From: Stomoxys calcitrans
Lineage: Eukaryota > Arthropoda > Insecta > Diptera > Muscidae
Assembly (NCBI RefSeq): GCF_963082655.1
Contig: NC_081555.1
Coordinates: 184,223,424 to 184,287,423 of the forward strand
DNA length: 64,000 nucleotides
Direction of reading: 5' to 3'
In this document: positions 45,666 through 55,235 of the stretch, piece after piece
Layout: each line of letters starts with the position of its first letter
How positions within the stretch are numbered: position 1 is the stretch's first letter
Position numbers and translations under genes: made by a program
Notes under the pieces: generated by a model
Database searches by the model: none
What the model saw: only the letters and a program-made list of their open reading frames with translations
What the model was told of the DNA's origin: nothing

Positions 45666-46630
45666 CATACATAATCAAGCCATTCGCCAGGTGGCTTTAT
45701 TTGGAGCGTAAGTAGTTTTGTCGCCCACTGTTTGTATATAAGAGGTAAAGATTTAAAGTTGGTCCAATTCCAATAGTATTTGTCTCGAGTTGTGAACTTT
45801 GATAACAAATTCACATGAAGAGATCGTCAAAAAGACGGACAAAGAAACATGGCACTCGAAATCAAAGATTAATGGCTGCCTCAACTCAGAATGTGATTTT
45901 CTCTTCCTTCTATGTGCTACAAACCAAATTCACTTATTTAAAATGTGATCTTATGAAAGAGTCTGATATGGAAGATATATTTTACATTATCTTTAGTTAT
46001 CTTAGTTTCAACATAAAATGATATGATGTCTTGAGACCCTAGAGTACATGCTACTAAATATAATACATTATTGCACCATAGTTTAGAGAAAGCAATTTGA
46101 CCCTCTCCAATATTTGTAAGCAAAACATATTTTCATCTATTTCTGGCGATATGTAGCCGCTGAAAACTGTTTAAAATTTACGATCTACAAATGAACAATG
46201 TAGCCGTACGTTCCCTAACAACCACAAATAAACCACCAGTCCACATAGTCATGTAAAGGAGTAGTACACACAGAAAAATAAGTTTCATTACATTACATCG
46301 GCCAGGCCGCAGCAATGTTGACTTAACTAAACCAAGTGAAAACCAAGTGTCCTCTCCAAACTTTGGATACTCACCAACTAAGTGAACAAACACCTTCGCA
46401 CTTTGATACAGCCTAAAATAGCTTTCTGAAAGTAGATAGTTCTTTAAATATTTTGAAGCTGGCGCATTCGCATTCAAGCGCATTCAGATCTACGGATCCT
46501 CCTCAGATGCGCCATCATTAGTTTGTTCAATGTATTTGTTACCCACTTTCAAAGTTATGTCATAAGTGTAACACAGCGGATACAGCATTGTAAAATACTA
46601 TTTACTTAGAAGAGCTTTTAGAAATATAGG
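45666..46630. other. A+T-rich DNA, no gene seen
   Basis: The 101-codon minus frame at 46178-46483 has a hydrophobic stretch but no domain or supporting signal. No recognised repeat. Confidence 0.4.
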
Positions 46631-47010
46631 TAACAAGTAAAAAAGCATTAAGTTCGGCCGTAATCCACCTTTAGCCATAATTCGGCGAGAATGCATAATT
46701 TTCTAGAACAAAATATTGGTCTTTTTGGCAGCTACATCCAAATATAGACCGATCTGAACCATATGTGTCAAATTTCAGCGAAATCGGAAAATAAATGCTC
46801 CATTTACGGGCCCAAGACCTTAAATCGGCAGATCGGTATATATCGCAGCTATATCAAAGTCTGGACCGATCTGAACCAATTTAAAGGAAGATGTGGAAGG
46901 GCCTGACACAAGTCATTAAGGAAGTATGTCAAAGGGCCTAACCCAACTCACTGTCCCAAATTTCGGGGAAATTGAACAATAAATGAGCCTTTTACGGGGC
47001 TTTTATGGGG
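46631..47010 (-). mobile_element. DINE-1/HINE-like fragment (B subfamily, 3' end)
   Basis: aacaagtaaaaaagcattaa then gttcggccg is the reversed terminus; the second half of the GC palindrome is deleted. 'ggtctttttggcagctacat', 'gcagatcggtatatatcgca' and 'ctcactgtcccaaatttcgg' belong to following modules. It ends near 47010. Confidence 0.78.
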
Positions 47011-47153
47011 CCTAAGGAGTGTTGCCGTTCTTGGCAGGTTCCTACCAAAATTGGTAGGGTTTTTATCCTCTTCGTAGGTTGGTGGGCTGATCTCAATTTT
47101 TAGTAGGTTAGTTTTCCCAACATACATATAAGTAAATACCAAGTTAATTGTTA
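47011..47153. mobile_element. Possible short MITE-like insert
   Basis: This AT-rich segment lies between two HINEs. It starts gagtgttgccgttcttggca, with a small inverted repeat cctaccaaaattggtagg near 47040 and several 'gtaggtt' repeats. It is unlike HINE sequence on either side. Terminal repeats are not clear. Confidence 0.35.
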
Positions 47154-48509
47154 ACAAGTAAAAGCGTGCTAAGTTCGGCCGGGCCGAATCTTATATACCC
47201 TCCACCATGGATCGCTTTTGTCGAGTTCTTTTCCGTGCATCTCTTCTTTGGGAAAAAAGGATATAAGAAAAGATATCCTCTGCTATTAGAGCGATATCAA
47301 GATATGGTCCGGTTTGGACCACAATTAAATTATATGTTGGAGGCCTGTGTAAAATGTCAGCCAATTCGAATAAGAACTGCGCCCTTTGGGGGCTCAAGAA
47401 GTAAAATGGAGAGATGGATTTATATGGGAGCTGTATCGGGCTATAGACCGATTCAGACCATAATAAACACGTATGTTGATGGTCATGAGAGAATCCGTCG
47501 TACAAAATTTCAGGGAAATCGGATAATAATTGCGACGACCTAGAGACTCAAGAAGTCAAGATCCCAGATCGGATTCTATGACAGCTATATCAGGTTATGA
47601 ACCGATTTGAACCATACTTGGCACAGTTGTTGGATATCATAACAAAACACGTCGTGCCAAAATTTATTCAAATCGGATAAGAATTGCGCCCTCTAGAGGC
47701 TCAAGAAGTCAAGATCCAAAATCGGTTTATATGACAGCTATATCAGGTTATATACCGATTTGAACCATTCTTGGCATAGTTGTTGGATATCATAACAAAA
47801 CACGTCGTGCGAAATTTCATTCAAATCGGATAAGAATTGCGCACTCTAGAGGCTCAAGAAGTCAAGACCCAAGATCGGTTTATATGGCAGCTATATCAGG
47901 TTGTGGACCGATTTGAACCATACTTAGCACAGTTGTTGGATATGATAACAAAACACGTCGTGCAAAATTTCATTCCGATCGGACAAGAATTGCACACTCT
48001 AGAGGCTCAAGAAGTCAAGACCCAAGATCGGTTTATATGGCAGCTATATCAGGTTATAAACCGATTTGAACCATACTTGGCACAGTTGTTAAATATCATA
48101 ACAAAACACGTCGTGCAAAATTTCATTCAAATCGGATAAGAATTGCGCACTCTAGAGGCTCAAGAAGTCAAGACCCAAGATCGGTTTATATGACAGCTAT
48201 ATCAAAACATGGACCGATATGGCCCATTTACAATACTAACCGACCTACACTAATAAAAAGTATTTGTGCAAAATTTCAAGCGGCTAGCTTTACTCCTTCG
48301 GAAGTTAGCGTGCTTTCGACAGACAGATGGACGGACGGACGGACGGACGGACGGACGGACAGACGGACGGACATGGCTAGATCGACATAAAATGTCACGA
48401 CGATCAAGAATATATGTACTTTATGGGGTCTCAGACGAATATTTCGAGTAGTTACAAACAGAATGACGAAATTAGTATACCCCCCATCTTATGGTGGAGG
48501 GTATAAAAA
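47154..48509 (-). mobile_element. DINE-1/HINE-like element (A subfamily), full length
   Basis: The head aacaagtaaaagcgtgctaa, then the GC palindrome and 'ttatataccctccaccatgg'. The core has module starts (agatcgg) at 47566, 47719, 47872, 48025 and 48178, each exactly 153 bp apart. The tail has the expanded GGAC run, 'gacatggctagatcgacata', 'gatcaagaatatatgtactt' and the reversed 5' hairpin 'tatacccccatcttatggtg' then gagggtataaaa. Length is 1.36 kb. The 100-codon plus frame at 47837-48139 is two copies of a 51-residue peptide (QEVKTQDRFIWQLYQ...), an artefact. Confidence 0.94.
48324..48372. repeat. GGAC tetranucleotide run
   Basis: After 'gacagat' there are about eight GGAC units, a GACA, then two more GGAC. 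In sister copies this position has two to four units, so the run has expanded in this copy. It produces the Thr/Asp/Gly/Arg-rich frames seen here. Confidence 0.9.
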
Positions 48510-49089
48510 AAAATTGCCCTAATTTACTTCATGTCGTTTCTGTGTATTCGTTAGGAGTGCAGAATAAAATCCTTGATGTAACTGTTACAAGGGGTCTCGC
48601 CGCTTCAAATGTCAGGAAAAGGAAGTAAATATTGATATTGACTCTAACAGGAACGAGTGTTAAGGGATCTCTTCCAGATTTCGTAAATCTAGGTAGGAAA
48701 TGCGGGTTCTGTGCTCTCAATGCCTTTAGTTGGAAAACAAGCATATGTGGCAGAAGCATACAAATATGACCAAATGTGCTCCATGGACCATTAGTAGTTC
48801 ATTAAACTCAGTAAAAGCGCCGTTCTGGGCTAAAACACTTAAATTGGGAGATCGCTTTATCCAAACTCGGCACGGATGTTCATTGAAATGGAACTAAAGA
48901 TTTCTCGTTGGGAGATAAGTATAAAGAGTTTTATATCAAGATATAGGCCATATTTGAACTTAAGCAGAAAGTTCGCTGAAAGTGGGACAGCAGTATTTTT
49001 TTCTTTTTTTGCTAAAACTTCAAACATTTTCTGCTCTTTTCAAAAAATAATTCGGCTACTGGGGCACCCAAAAAATGTTACTAAGTATT
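48510..49089. other. Unassigned, with a HINE scrap
   Basis: Bases 48835-48965 keep 'taaattgggagatcgcttta' and 'tatatcaagatataggccat' from a reversed B-type HINE. The rest (a 76-codon minus frame at 48529-48759) is not recognised. Confidence 0.4.
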
Positions 49090-49490
49090 TATAATTTTGG
49101 TCCATGTCCGTCCGTCTGTCTGTTGAAATCACGCTATAGTCTTTAAAATTAAACATATTGAGCTGAAACTTTGGACCGTTTTTCGTCCATAAGCAGATAA
49201 AGTTTGAAGATGGGCGGTTTCGGCCCATCGTCAAACTTATAGACCCAATTAGGGTCGTAGGCTCATAAAAACCGCATTTATAACCCGATTTTGCTGAAAT
49301 TGGCACAGTGGTTTGCTTTGAAATCCCCAACATCCGTGCCGCATATGGCTCAAATCGGTCTATATCTAAAAGCAGCCTCCATATAGACCTATCTATCTAT
49401 TTTATTACGCGACTACACTACAATTTGGAACATTGAGTTGCGCAAAGACTTCCAATATTCGTGCCGACTATAGTTTAGATCGGACCTTAT
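49090..49490 (+). mobile_element. DINE-1/HINE-like element (B subfamily), split by a SINE
   Basis: ttggtccatgtccgtccgtc then tgtctgttgaaatcacgcta is the 5' block. 'aagtttgaagatgggcggtt' and module boxes follow. It is interrupted within 'gatcggaccttat' and continues 'accttatctcaatatagccc' from 49802 to about 49975. Confidence 0.78.
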
Positions 49491-49801
49491 TTTAATGCAA
49501 ATGCAAATTTGCCCATGTACATTCGATAAAGGAACTGGGGCAAACTTCTCACAAATCAAAGAGTGCTGTCCGATTCAATTCTTAGTTCAATGATAAAGGA
49601 ACTCCTTTTTATAGTTCGAATGGCGTGCCGCAGAGCGAATAGAGGGAGAAGTTTTTACATGATAAAGTACCTCACAACTGTCGCCAGCATTAGGAGAGGA
49701 TAGCCAACGCTGAAAAATTGTCTGATGCTCCTACCAGGATTCGAACCCTGGCGTTCAGCTTCATAGGCGGACATGCTAATCTCTGCGCAACGGTGGCCTC
49801 C
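49491..49801 (-). mobile_element. tRNA-derived SINE, full length, in a HINE
   Basis: The left side (reversed tail) is aatgcaaatgcaaatttgcc. The body has 'aggaactggggcaaacttct' and 'cgccagcattaggagaggat'. The reversed B box (ggattcgaacc, near 49738) is intact, and the reversed A-box side is 'catgctaatctctgcgcaac' then ggtggcctcc. ACCTTAT flanks both sides (49484-49490 and 49802-49808), a target duplication of at least seven bases. Confidence 0.88.
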
Positions 49802-49975
49802 ACCTTATCTCAATATAGCCCTGACATAGACCTACCACCAGTTTTATGGCCTAAGGCCCATAAAGCGCATTTTTTATCCGGTTTCGCTGAAATTTGATAT
49901 AGTGAGCTGTGTTTTACTCTTTAACGTCCGTCTCAAATATGGTTAAGACCGGATTAATTTTGAATATATCCCCCA
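49802..49975 (+). mobile_element. Right part of the SINE-split HINE
   Basis: It continues 'accttatctcaatatagccc', then 'tttatccggtttcgctgaaa'. It ends against the D-type element that follows. Confidence 0.75.
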
Positions 49976-49979
49976 TGGT

Positions 49980-50463
49980 GTTACATGTTTGTAACACCCA
50001 AAAGGAAGAGAGATAGACCCATTAATAAGTATACCAATCGACTCAGAATCACTTTCTGATTCAATTTAGCTTTGTCCGTCTGTCTGTCTGTGTATCTGTC
50101 TGTCTGTCTATCTGTCCGTCTGTCCATGATAATTTGTGTACAAACTACAGGTCGCAATTTTCATCCCATCGTCGAATTTAGTACAGGCATCTTTTTGGCT
50201 TAGAGATGAAGTCTGTTGAATTTGGAAGAAATCAGTTCATATATGGATATAGCTCCTCAATATACATTTGGACCGATTTAAATGTATTACCCGATTTTGC
50301 AGTAATACAGTGAGCTATACATCCTACACATCCTTCCCGAATATCGCTCAAATGCGATCTTATTTGGATATAGCTGCCATATCACATATCGATCTTTCGA
50401 TGTACAGTTTGAACCCATAAAGGACCCATTTATTACACGATTTCACTGGATTGTAGCGATATA
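49980..50463 (+). mobile_element. DINE-1/HINE-like element (D subfamily), left part
   Basis: 'ttacatgtttgtaacaccca' and 'tataccaatcgactcagaat' then cactttctgattcaattta are the D-type 5' block. A GTCT/GTCC run lies at 50084-50126, then 'gtgtacaaactacaggtcgc' and modules. The 5' hairpin itself is missing. A MITE interrupts it at 50464; the end continues at 50690-50761. Confidence 0.8.
50084..50126. repeat. GTCT/GTCC tetranucleotide run
   Basis: gtccgtctgtctgtctgtgt and further GTCT/ATCT/GTCC units, an expanded form of the HINE 5'-block run. Confidence 0.85.
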
Positions 50464-50689
50464 TTGGGTTGCCCAAAAAGTAATTGCGGATTTTTTAAAA
50501 GAAAGTAAATGCATTTTTAATAAAACTTAGAATGAACTTTAATCAAAAATACTTTTTTTCTAAAGCAAGCTAAAAGTAACAGCTGATAACTGACAGAAGA
50601 AAGAATGCAATTACAGAGTCACAAGCTGTGAAAAAATTTGTCAACGCCGACTATATGAAAAATCCGCAATTACTTTTTGGGCAAGCCAA
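50464..50689. mobile_element. Mariner MITE (226 bp) with TA target duplication
   Basis: The left end ttgggttgcccaaaaagtaa then ttgcggattttt, and the right end in reverse ttggcttgcccaaaaagtaa then ttgcggattttt, agree at 31 of 32 positions. TA flanks both sides (50462-50463 and 50690-50691). The terminal repeat resembles that of cecropia-type mariners, whose human relatives share the agtaattgcgg core. The interior is A+T-rich and non-coding, so transposition needed a transposase from elsewhere. Confidence 0.94.
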
Positions 50690-50761
50690 TAGTTACTATG
50701 GGTTCATAAACGAAGCATATTTCATATTAACGTTCGGCCCGACCGAACTTAATGCCTTTTT
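50690..50761 (+). mobile_element. 3' end of the MITE-split D-type HINE
   Basis: 'gttactatgggttcataaac' then 'acgttcggcccgaccgaact' and taatgcctttttgcttttgt: the GC palindrome and terminus of the copy interrupted by the MITE. Confidence 0.82.
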
Positions 50762-52571
50762 GCTTTTGTATTTATTGAAATCTTTTTGGTGGTTAGGGGA
50801 CTATACTCCTCAAAACTGCCTTCAATAATCATGCTCCACTATCTTCCTTAGTAATTGTAAAACAATGACGGTAAATAATGATAATTAATGTTTCTCTCTG
50901 TGCAATGGTGTCGACTGTCGACCACAGCAATTTGCGTCCGTCCTTGTGTGTGTTCTCGCACCTAAAGACATTCGTGTTAGTGGCACTTGGCATTTGTGAA
51001 CGTATGGCCAACTAATTATTGGCAATGTCAGTGGCAGCCGACCAATAATGGCAGAAAACATCCAAAACCCGGCTCAGCCATTGTCCATTGTCAGTGCCGG
51101 GTGGTGTGTTGGGATATGGTCTATGCTTTTTGTTTGTTTGTAAATTGGATTGCAACAACACCAACAAAACAACAAAAAACGATTCAATCGAAATCAATGC
51201 GAATCAGGCAAATCCAAGCCAATAGCAAATACAGTCCTCCACCCCTTCACCTTCCTCCGAAACTCATTTGAGGCTCACTGGTTCCAAACTACCGGTAAAC
51301 AATTGCGAACAGCAGACAATAGATGTTGTCGTTATTAATGAAAGTTGTTTCAAACGAAAGGCTACTCAATGTCTCAAAGCAATCTTCTACATATATACAT
51401 ACATGCTCATACGTATGTATGTGTGCGCATATGAAAGTAAATATTTACGATAATTTAAAAGTAACTACGAAAGCAGGTTCCCCACAAATCGGCCATATAA
51501 ATATTGCCAATTGATCAAAGACAATGAAGACTTACAGTGGAAATTAACATTTCATGAAGTTTACAAAAGCTTTTTCGATTGATCGATCATAGGACGCATC
51601 TTTCCACTTTACTCTCACACACTTTACCAAATTGGTCGAAAAGAAATGGCATTGGCAGCTAATCAACACCAATTTGCACCATGCAAACTTTGAAAATTGC
51701 GTAGACTTTATGACGGCTTCAACCATTCCATTGACATGAAAGCAAGACGCAAAGTAAAACATCCAAGAGATTTACACAAAGCCTCCAGCTATGGACATAA
51801 CAAATTCCTATCGAATTTTTGAGGTCATGCAAAAATTAGAGCACATTTTTGTAAATACCGCGCAAGCATTTCATTTTAATGGCTGCTTTTTCGGCCTTTG
51901 TCAATGGCCCATGCCCAAGATACAATAGTGAGTGAGTGAGGGAAAGAGAGAGAGAAAGAGTGTGAGAAAGAGAGTATAAATTGGCTTAATGGACTCCCAG
52001 CATTTTATGCTATAAGACGAGCACTGAGGAGGAAGTGGATTTTTTTTTTGTGTTAAGTATAGACAATATACTTATTAGGCAAAGCCTCTGGACGTATGAG
52101 TGACGTAGAGTTGAAAATTCAGGATTACTATTAATCATACGCCCAACTGGCCAACGCATAAAGTTTAAATGATGAATGGTTTTCATATAAGACAAGATAA
52201 CCATTGTAATTGAGGGGAAAAAACAGCACAAAATTTTGCTTTGAATTATGACTATTCCCTATTGTACTCTACCACCGCCTACAATTATATTTAGGAAACC
52301 ATCAAAAATAATAAAATGTGTAATCCTAATTCTTTTTCAAACAAGTTCAAGGTAAGCAGTAGAAATTTGTAATTGTTTCCAATAGAAAATACATTATCAA
52401 TTTTCTTCTTCCAATCTTTTGGCGTATTTGTATAAAAACGATATTGTATTACTTTGTTTTGGACTCTAAAATATATTTTATAGTGGTTTTTCGTTACGAA
52501 TTTCCAGAGATGTTGTGTGCTTGATCCAAATAGTTTTTGCTATATTTGTGTTGAATATATATTTGAAAAAG
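50762..52571. other. A+T-rich DNA, no gene seen
   Basis: Overlapping frames of 60-94 codons at 50.99-51.5 kb lie in several phases and have no domain. CAA-rich and TACAT-rich tracts (51150-51180 and 51395-51425) and a GAGT/GA-rich tract (51928-51976) are present. This is one of the longest stretches without a recognisable mobile element and so is more likely to be old host intron or intergenic DNA. Confidence 0.4.
51928..51976. repeat. GAGT/GA-rich low-complexity tract
   Basis: agtgagtgagtgagggaaag then agagagagaaagagtgtgag: a purine-rich microsatellite-like tract. Confidence 0.85.
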
Positions 52572-52950
52572 ATAACAAGTGAGAGCGTGCTAAGTTCGAC
52601 CGGGCCGAATCTTGGGAACCCACCACCATGGATTCTGCTAAAATATGGGAGCTATATCTAGTTATAGACCGAATTGGACCGTACTTGGCGCAGTTGTTGA
52701 GAGTCATAACAGAAACTATATGGAAAATTTCAGCCAAATCGGATAAAAATTTCAAATCGGAAAAAATTTTTGCTTCCATAGCCTCAAGAAGTTAAATCGG
52801 GAGATCGGTTTATATGGGAGCTATATCAGGTTCTTGACTGATTTGGACCATACTCTTGTTGGAAATTATAACAGAACACTATGAGCCAAATCGGACTAAA
52901 ATTGTGGCTTCCATTGGCTCAAGAAGTCAAAACGGGAGATCAGTTTATAT
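52572..52950 (-). mobile_element. DINE-1/HINE-like element (A subfamily), left part
   Basis: aacaagtgagagcgtgctaa then 'gttcgaccgggccgaatctt' and gggaacccaccaccatgg is the reversed 3' end. Modules with 'gggagctatatctagttata' and 'gatcggtttatatgggagct' follow. It is broken by a SINE at 52951, in the middle of a 'gtttatat|ggg' module box. Confidence 0.87.
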
Positions 52951-53225
52951 GGCCACCGTAGCGCAGAGGTTAGCATGTTCGCCTATGACGCTAAACGCCT
53001 GGGTTCGAATCCTGGCGAGACCATCAGAAAAAAATTTCAGATGCTGGCAACATTTGTGAGGTACTATTCCATGTTAAACTGTTCTCCGAAGAGGTGTCGC
53101 ACTGCGGTACGCCGTTCGAACTCGGCTATCATTGAGCTTAAACTTGAATCGGACTGCACTCATTGATATGTGAGAAGTTTGCCCCTGTTCCTTAGTGGAA
53201 TGTTCATGGGCAAAATTTGCAATTT
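52951..53225 (+). mobile_element. tRNA-derived SINE with intact A and B boxes
   Basis: ggccaccgtagcgcagaggt carries A box tagcgcagagg (52959-52969). The B box ggttcgaatcc is at 53002-53012, and both match pol III consensus. About 19 bases of the body (the 'cggtggttttcccctcc' part) are missing, leaving 'tttcagatgctggcaac'. 'gtcgcactgcggtacgccgt' and 'cactcattgatatgtgagaa' are present. The tail is tttgcaatttgca. The HINE resumes with atatcaggttgtagacc, so a few HINE bases were lost at the junction. Confidence 0.9.
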
Positions 53226-53795
53226 GCAATATCAGGTTGTAGACCGATTTGGACCGTACTTGACACAGTTGTTGAAAGTCATAACAGAACACTACATGCA
53301 AAATTTCAGCCAAATCGGGCAAAAATTACGGTTTCCATGGGCTCGGGAGATCGTTTTATATGGGCGCTAACCAGATTCTTGACCGATTTGGATCGTACTT
53401 GGCACAGTTGTTGAAAGTCATAACAGAACACTATGTGCAAAATTTCGGCCAAATCAGACAAAAATTGTGGCTTCCATGGGCTCAAGAAGTCAAATCGGGA
53501 GATCGGTTTATATGGGAGATAAATCCAAATCTGAACCGATATGGCCCATTTGCAATCCTCAATGACCTACATCGATATAAAGTATGTGTGCAAAATTCAA
53601 TCAAGCGGCTAGCAATACATGTTCGATCACTGTCGTGATTTCGACAGACGGACGGACAGACTTGGTTAGATCAGAATTTCTTATATATATCCGATATATA
53701 TCCTTTCTGCTGTCCTAGATCAATATTTCGAGGTGTTTCCAACGAAATGACTAGGTTAGTATACCCCCATCCTAAGGTGGTGGATTTAAAAATAA
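53226..53795 (-). mobile_element. DINE-1/HINE-like element (A subfamily), right part
   Basis: It resumes with 'atatcaggttgtagaccgat'. There are two further modules, then 'gacagacggacggacagact' (53642-53661), 'gtattacccccat'-type hairpin sequence in reverse ('tatacccccatcctaaggtg') and gtggatttaaaa at about 53793. Confidence 0.86.
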
Positions 53796-54307
53796 ACCCA
53801 ACCGGACTTGGCAGAAAAACTAAAAGTACTTTAAAATAGAATTACCTCACTAGGACGTCAATGGAGAAAACTGTTGCCGGATTGGGAAATAACGCACAAG
53901 TTAGAGATAGAAAAAACACCAAATTTTTTCATTTTTTTAATCAGTGTATTTATCGACTTTGCTTAATTTTTGAAGAATTAGTTCGGACATGTTTTTTAAT
54001 AACCGATTTGAATTCTTGACTCAACACTCACTTCCTTTCTGAATCGGATAAAAGTCTCCCGAACTTTTCTGGCCTAGTTCGATTCAGTCAATAAAGCAAT
54101 TCCTCAATTCGACTTGTTGAGAACCTATAGGCATTGATCCGAATTGGGTGAAATTTCGCATGTGGACTTCTGTTATTACTTTCAAAACCCATGTTAAATA
54201 TAATCTTAAAGCGTTTATGGAGAAGAATTGTGCGAAGAGATTGCACAAAAAGCTCCATAATGAAGGAGGTTGAAGTTTCCGTCCGGCCCAGCTATTTTAT
54301 TATTATT
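53796..54307. other. A+T-rich DNA with HINE scraps, no gene seen
   Basis: 'gatccgaattgggtgaaatt' near 54136 and 'ttccgtccggcccagctatt' near 54278 look like module and 3'-end remnants of a further plus-orientation HINE. They are too decayed to bound. Confidence 0.4.
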
Positions 54308-55161
54308 TTTATACCCTCAACCAAAAGATGGGGGTATACTAATTTCGTCATTATGTTTGTAACACCTCATAATAAGCGTCTGAAACCCCATAAAGTACAT
54401 ATAATATTGATCGTCATTTTATTTTAAGTCGATCTAGCCATGTCCGTCCGTCTGTCTGTCGAAAGCACGCTAACTTTCGAAGGAGTAAAGCTAGCCGCTT
54501 GAAATTTTGCACAAATACTTTTTATTAGTGTTTTGAAATAGCTGCCATATAAACCGATCTTAGGTCTTGACTTCTTGAACCTCTAGAGAGCGCAATTCTC
54601 GTCCGATTTTGAACGTGATGTTTTGGTATCACTTCCAATAATTTTACTAAGTATGATTCAAATCGGTTCATAATCTGGTAAAGCTGTGATAAAAACCGAT
54701 CTTTGATTTCGATTTCTTGAGCCAATAGAGGGCGCAATTCTCATCCGATTTGGCTGACATTTTGCATGAGGTGTTTTGTTATGACTTCCAATAACTGTGC
54801 TAAGTATGGCGCAAATCGGTAAATAACCTGATATAGCTGCCATATAAACCGATCTGGGATCTTGACTTCTTGAGCCTCTAGAGGGCGCTATTCTCATCCG
54901 ATTTGGAAGAAATTTTGTACAACGCCTTCTCTCATGGCCTTCAACATACAAGTCTAATATGGACTCCCGGTTTTGCTTCTTGAGCCTCTACAAGGCGCAA
55001 TTTTCATCCGAATGAACTGAAATATTACACAATAGCATATTCTTATTCAATATTCTTTGTTTGCCTAAAAAGAGATACTGCGCATAGAACTCGACTTATG
55101 CGATCCATGGCGGAGGGTATATAGGATTCGGCCCGGCCAAACTTAGTACGCTCTTGCTTGT
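54308..55161 (+). mobile_element. DINE-1/HINE-like element (A subfamily), full length
   Basis: The 5' hairpin tataccctcaaccaaaagat then gggggtata (54310-54338). 'ctaatttcgtcattatgttt', 'gaaaccccataaagtacata' and 'gtcgatctagccatgtccgt' then ccgtctgtctgtcg (54429-54460) form the block closest to DINE-1. There are three A modules ('cctctagagggcgctattct'). The 3' end is 'ggattcggcccggccaaact' then tagtacgctcttgcttgt (about 55125-55161). It is flanked by T-rich sequence on both sides. Confidence 0.93.
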
Positions 55162-55235
55162 TTTTAATAAAAAATATATGTGAGAATGTTGTGCTTAGAT
55201 TTAATAATCTTTCTTAACACTATTAGAACCGCTTT

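Noticed and set aside
47191..47543. Overlapping sense and antisense frames of 104-131 codons as genes
   Set aside because: They lie wholly inside a HINE, recur with the module in other copies, and have no domain or start context.
47566..48330. CRISPR-like array
   Set aside because: The unit is 153 bp with no short repeat/unique spacer pattern, and the context is eukaryotic. It is a tandem mobile-element core.
52959..53012. Functional tRNA gene
   Set aside because: The A and B boxes are perfect, but the sequence continues into a ~300-bp SINE body repeated about twelve times, and no proper acceptor stem closes.
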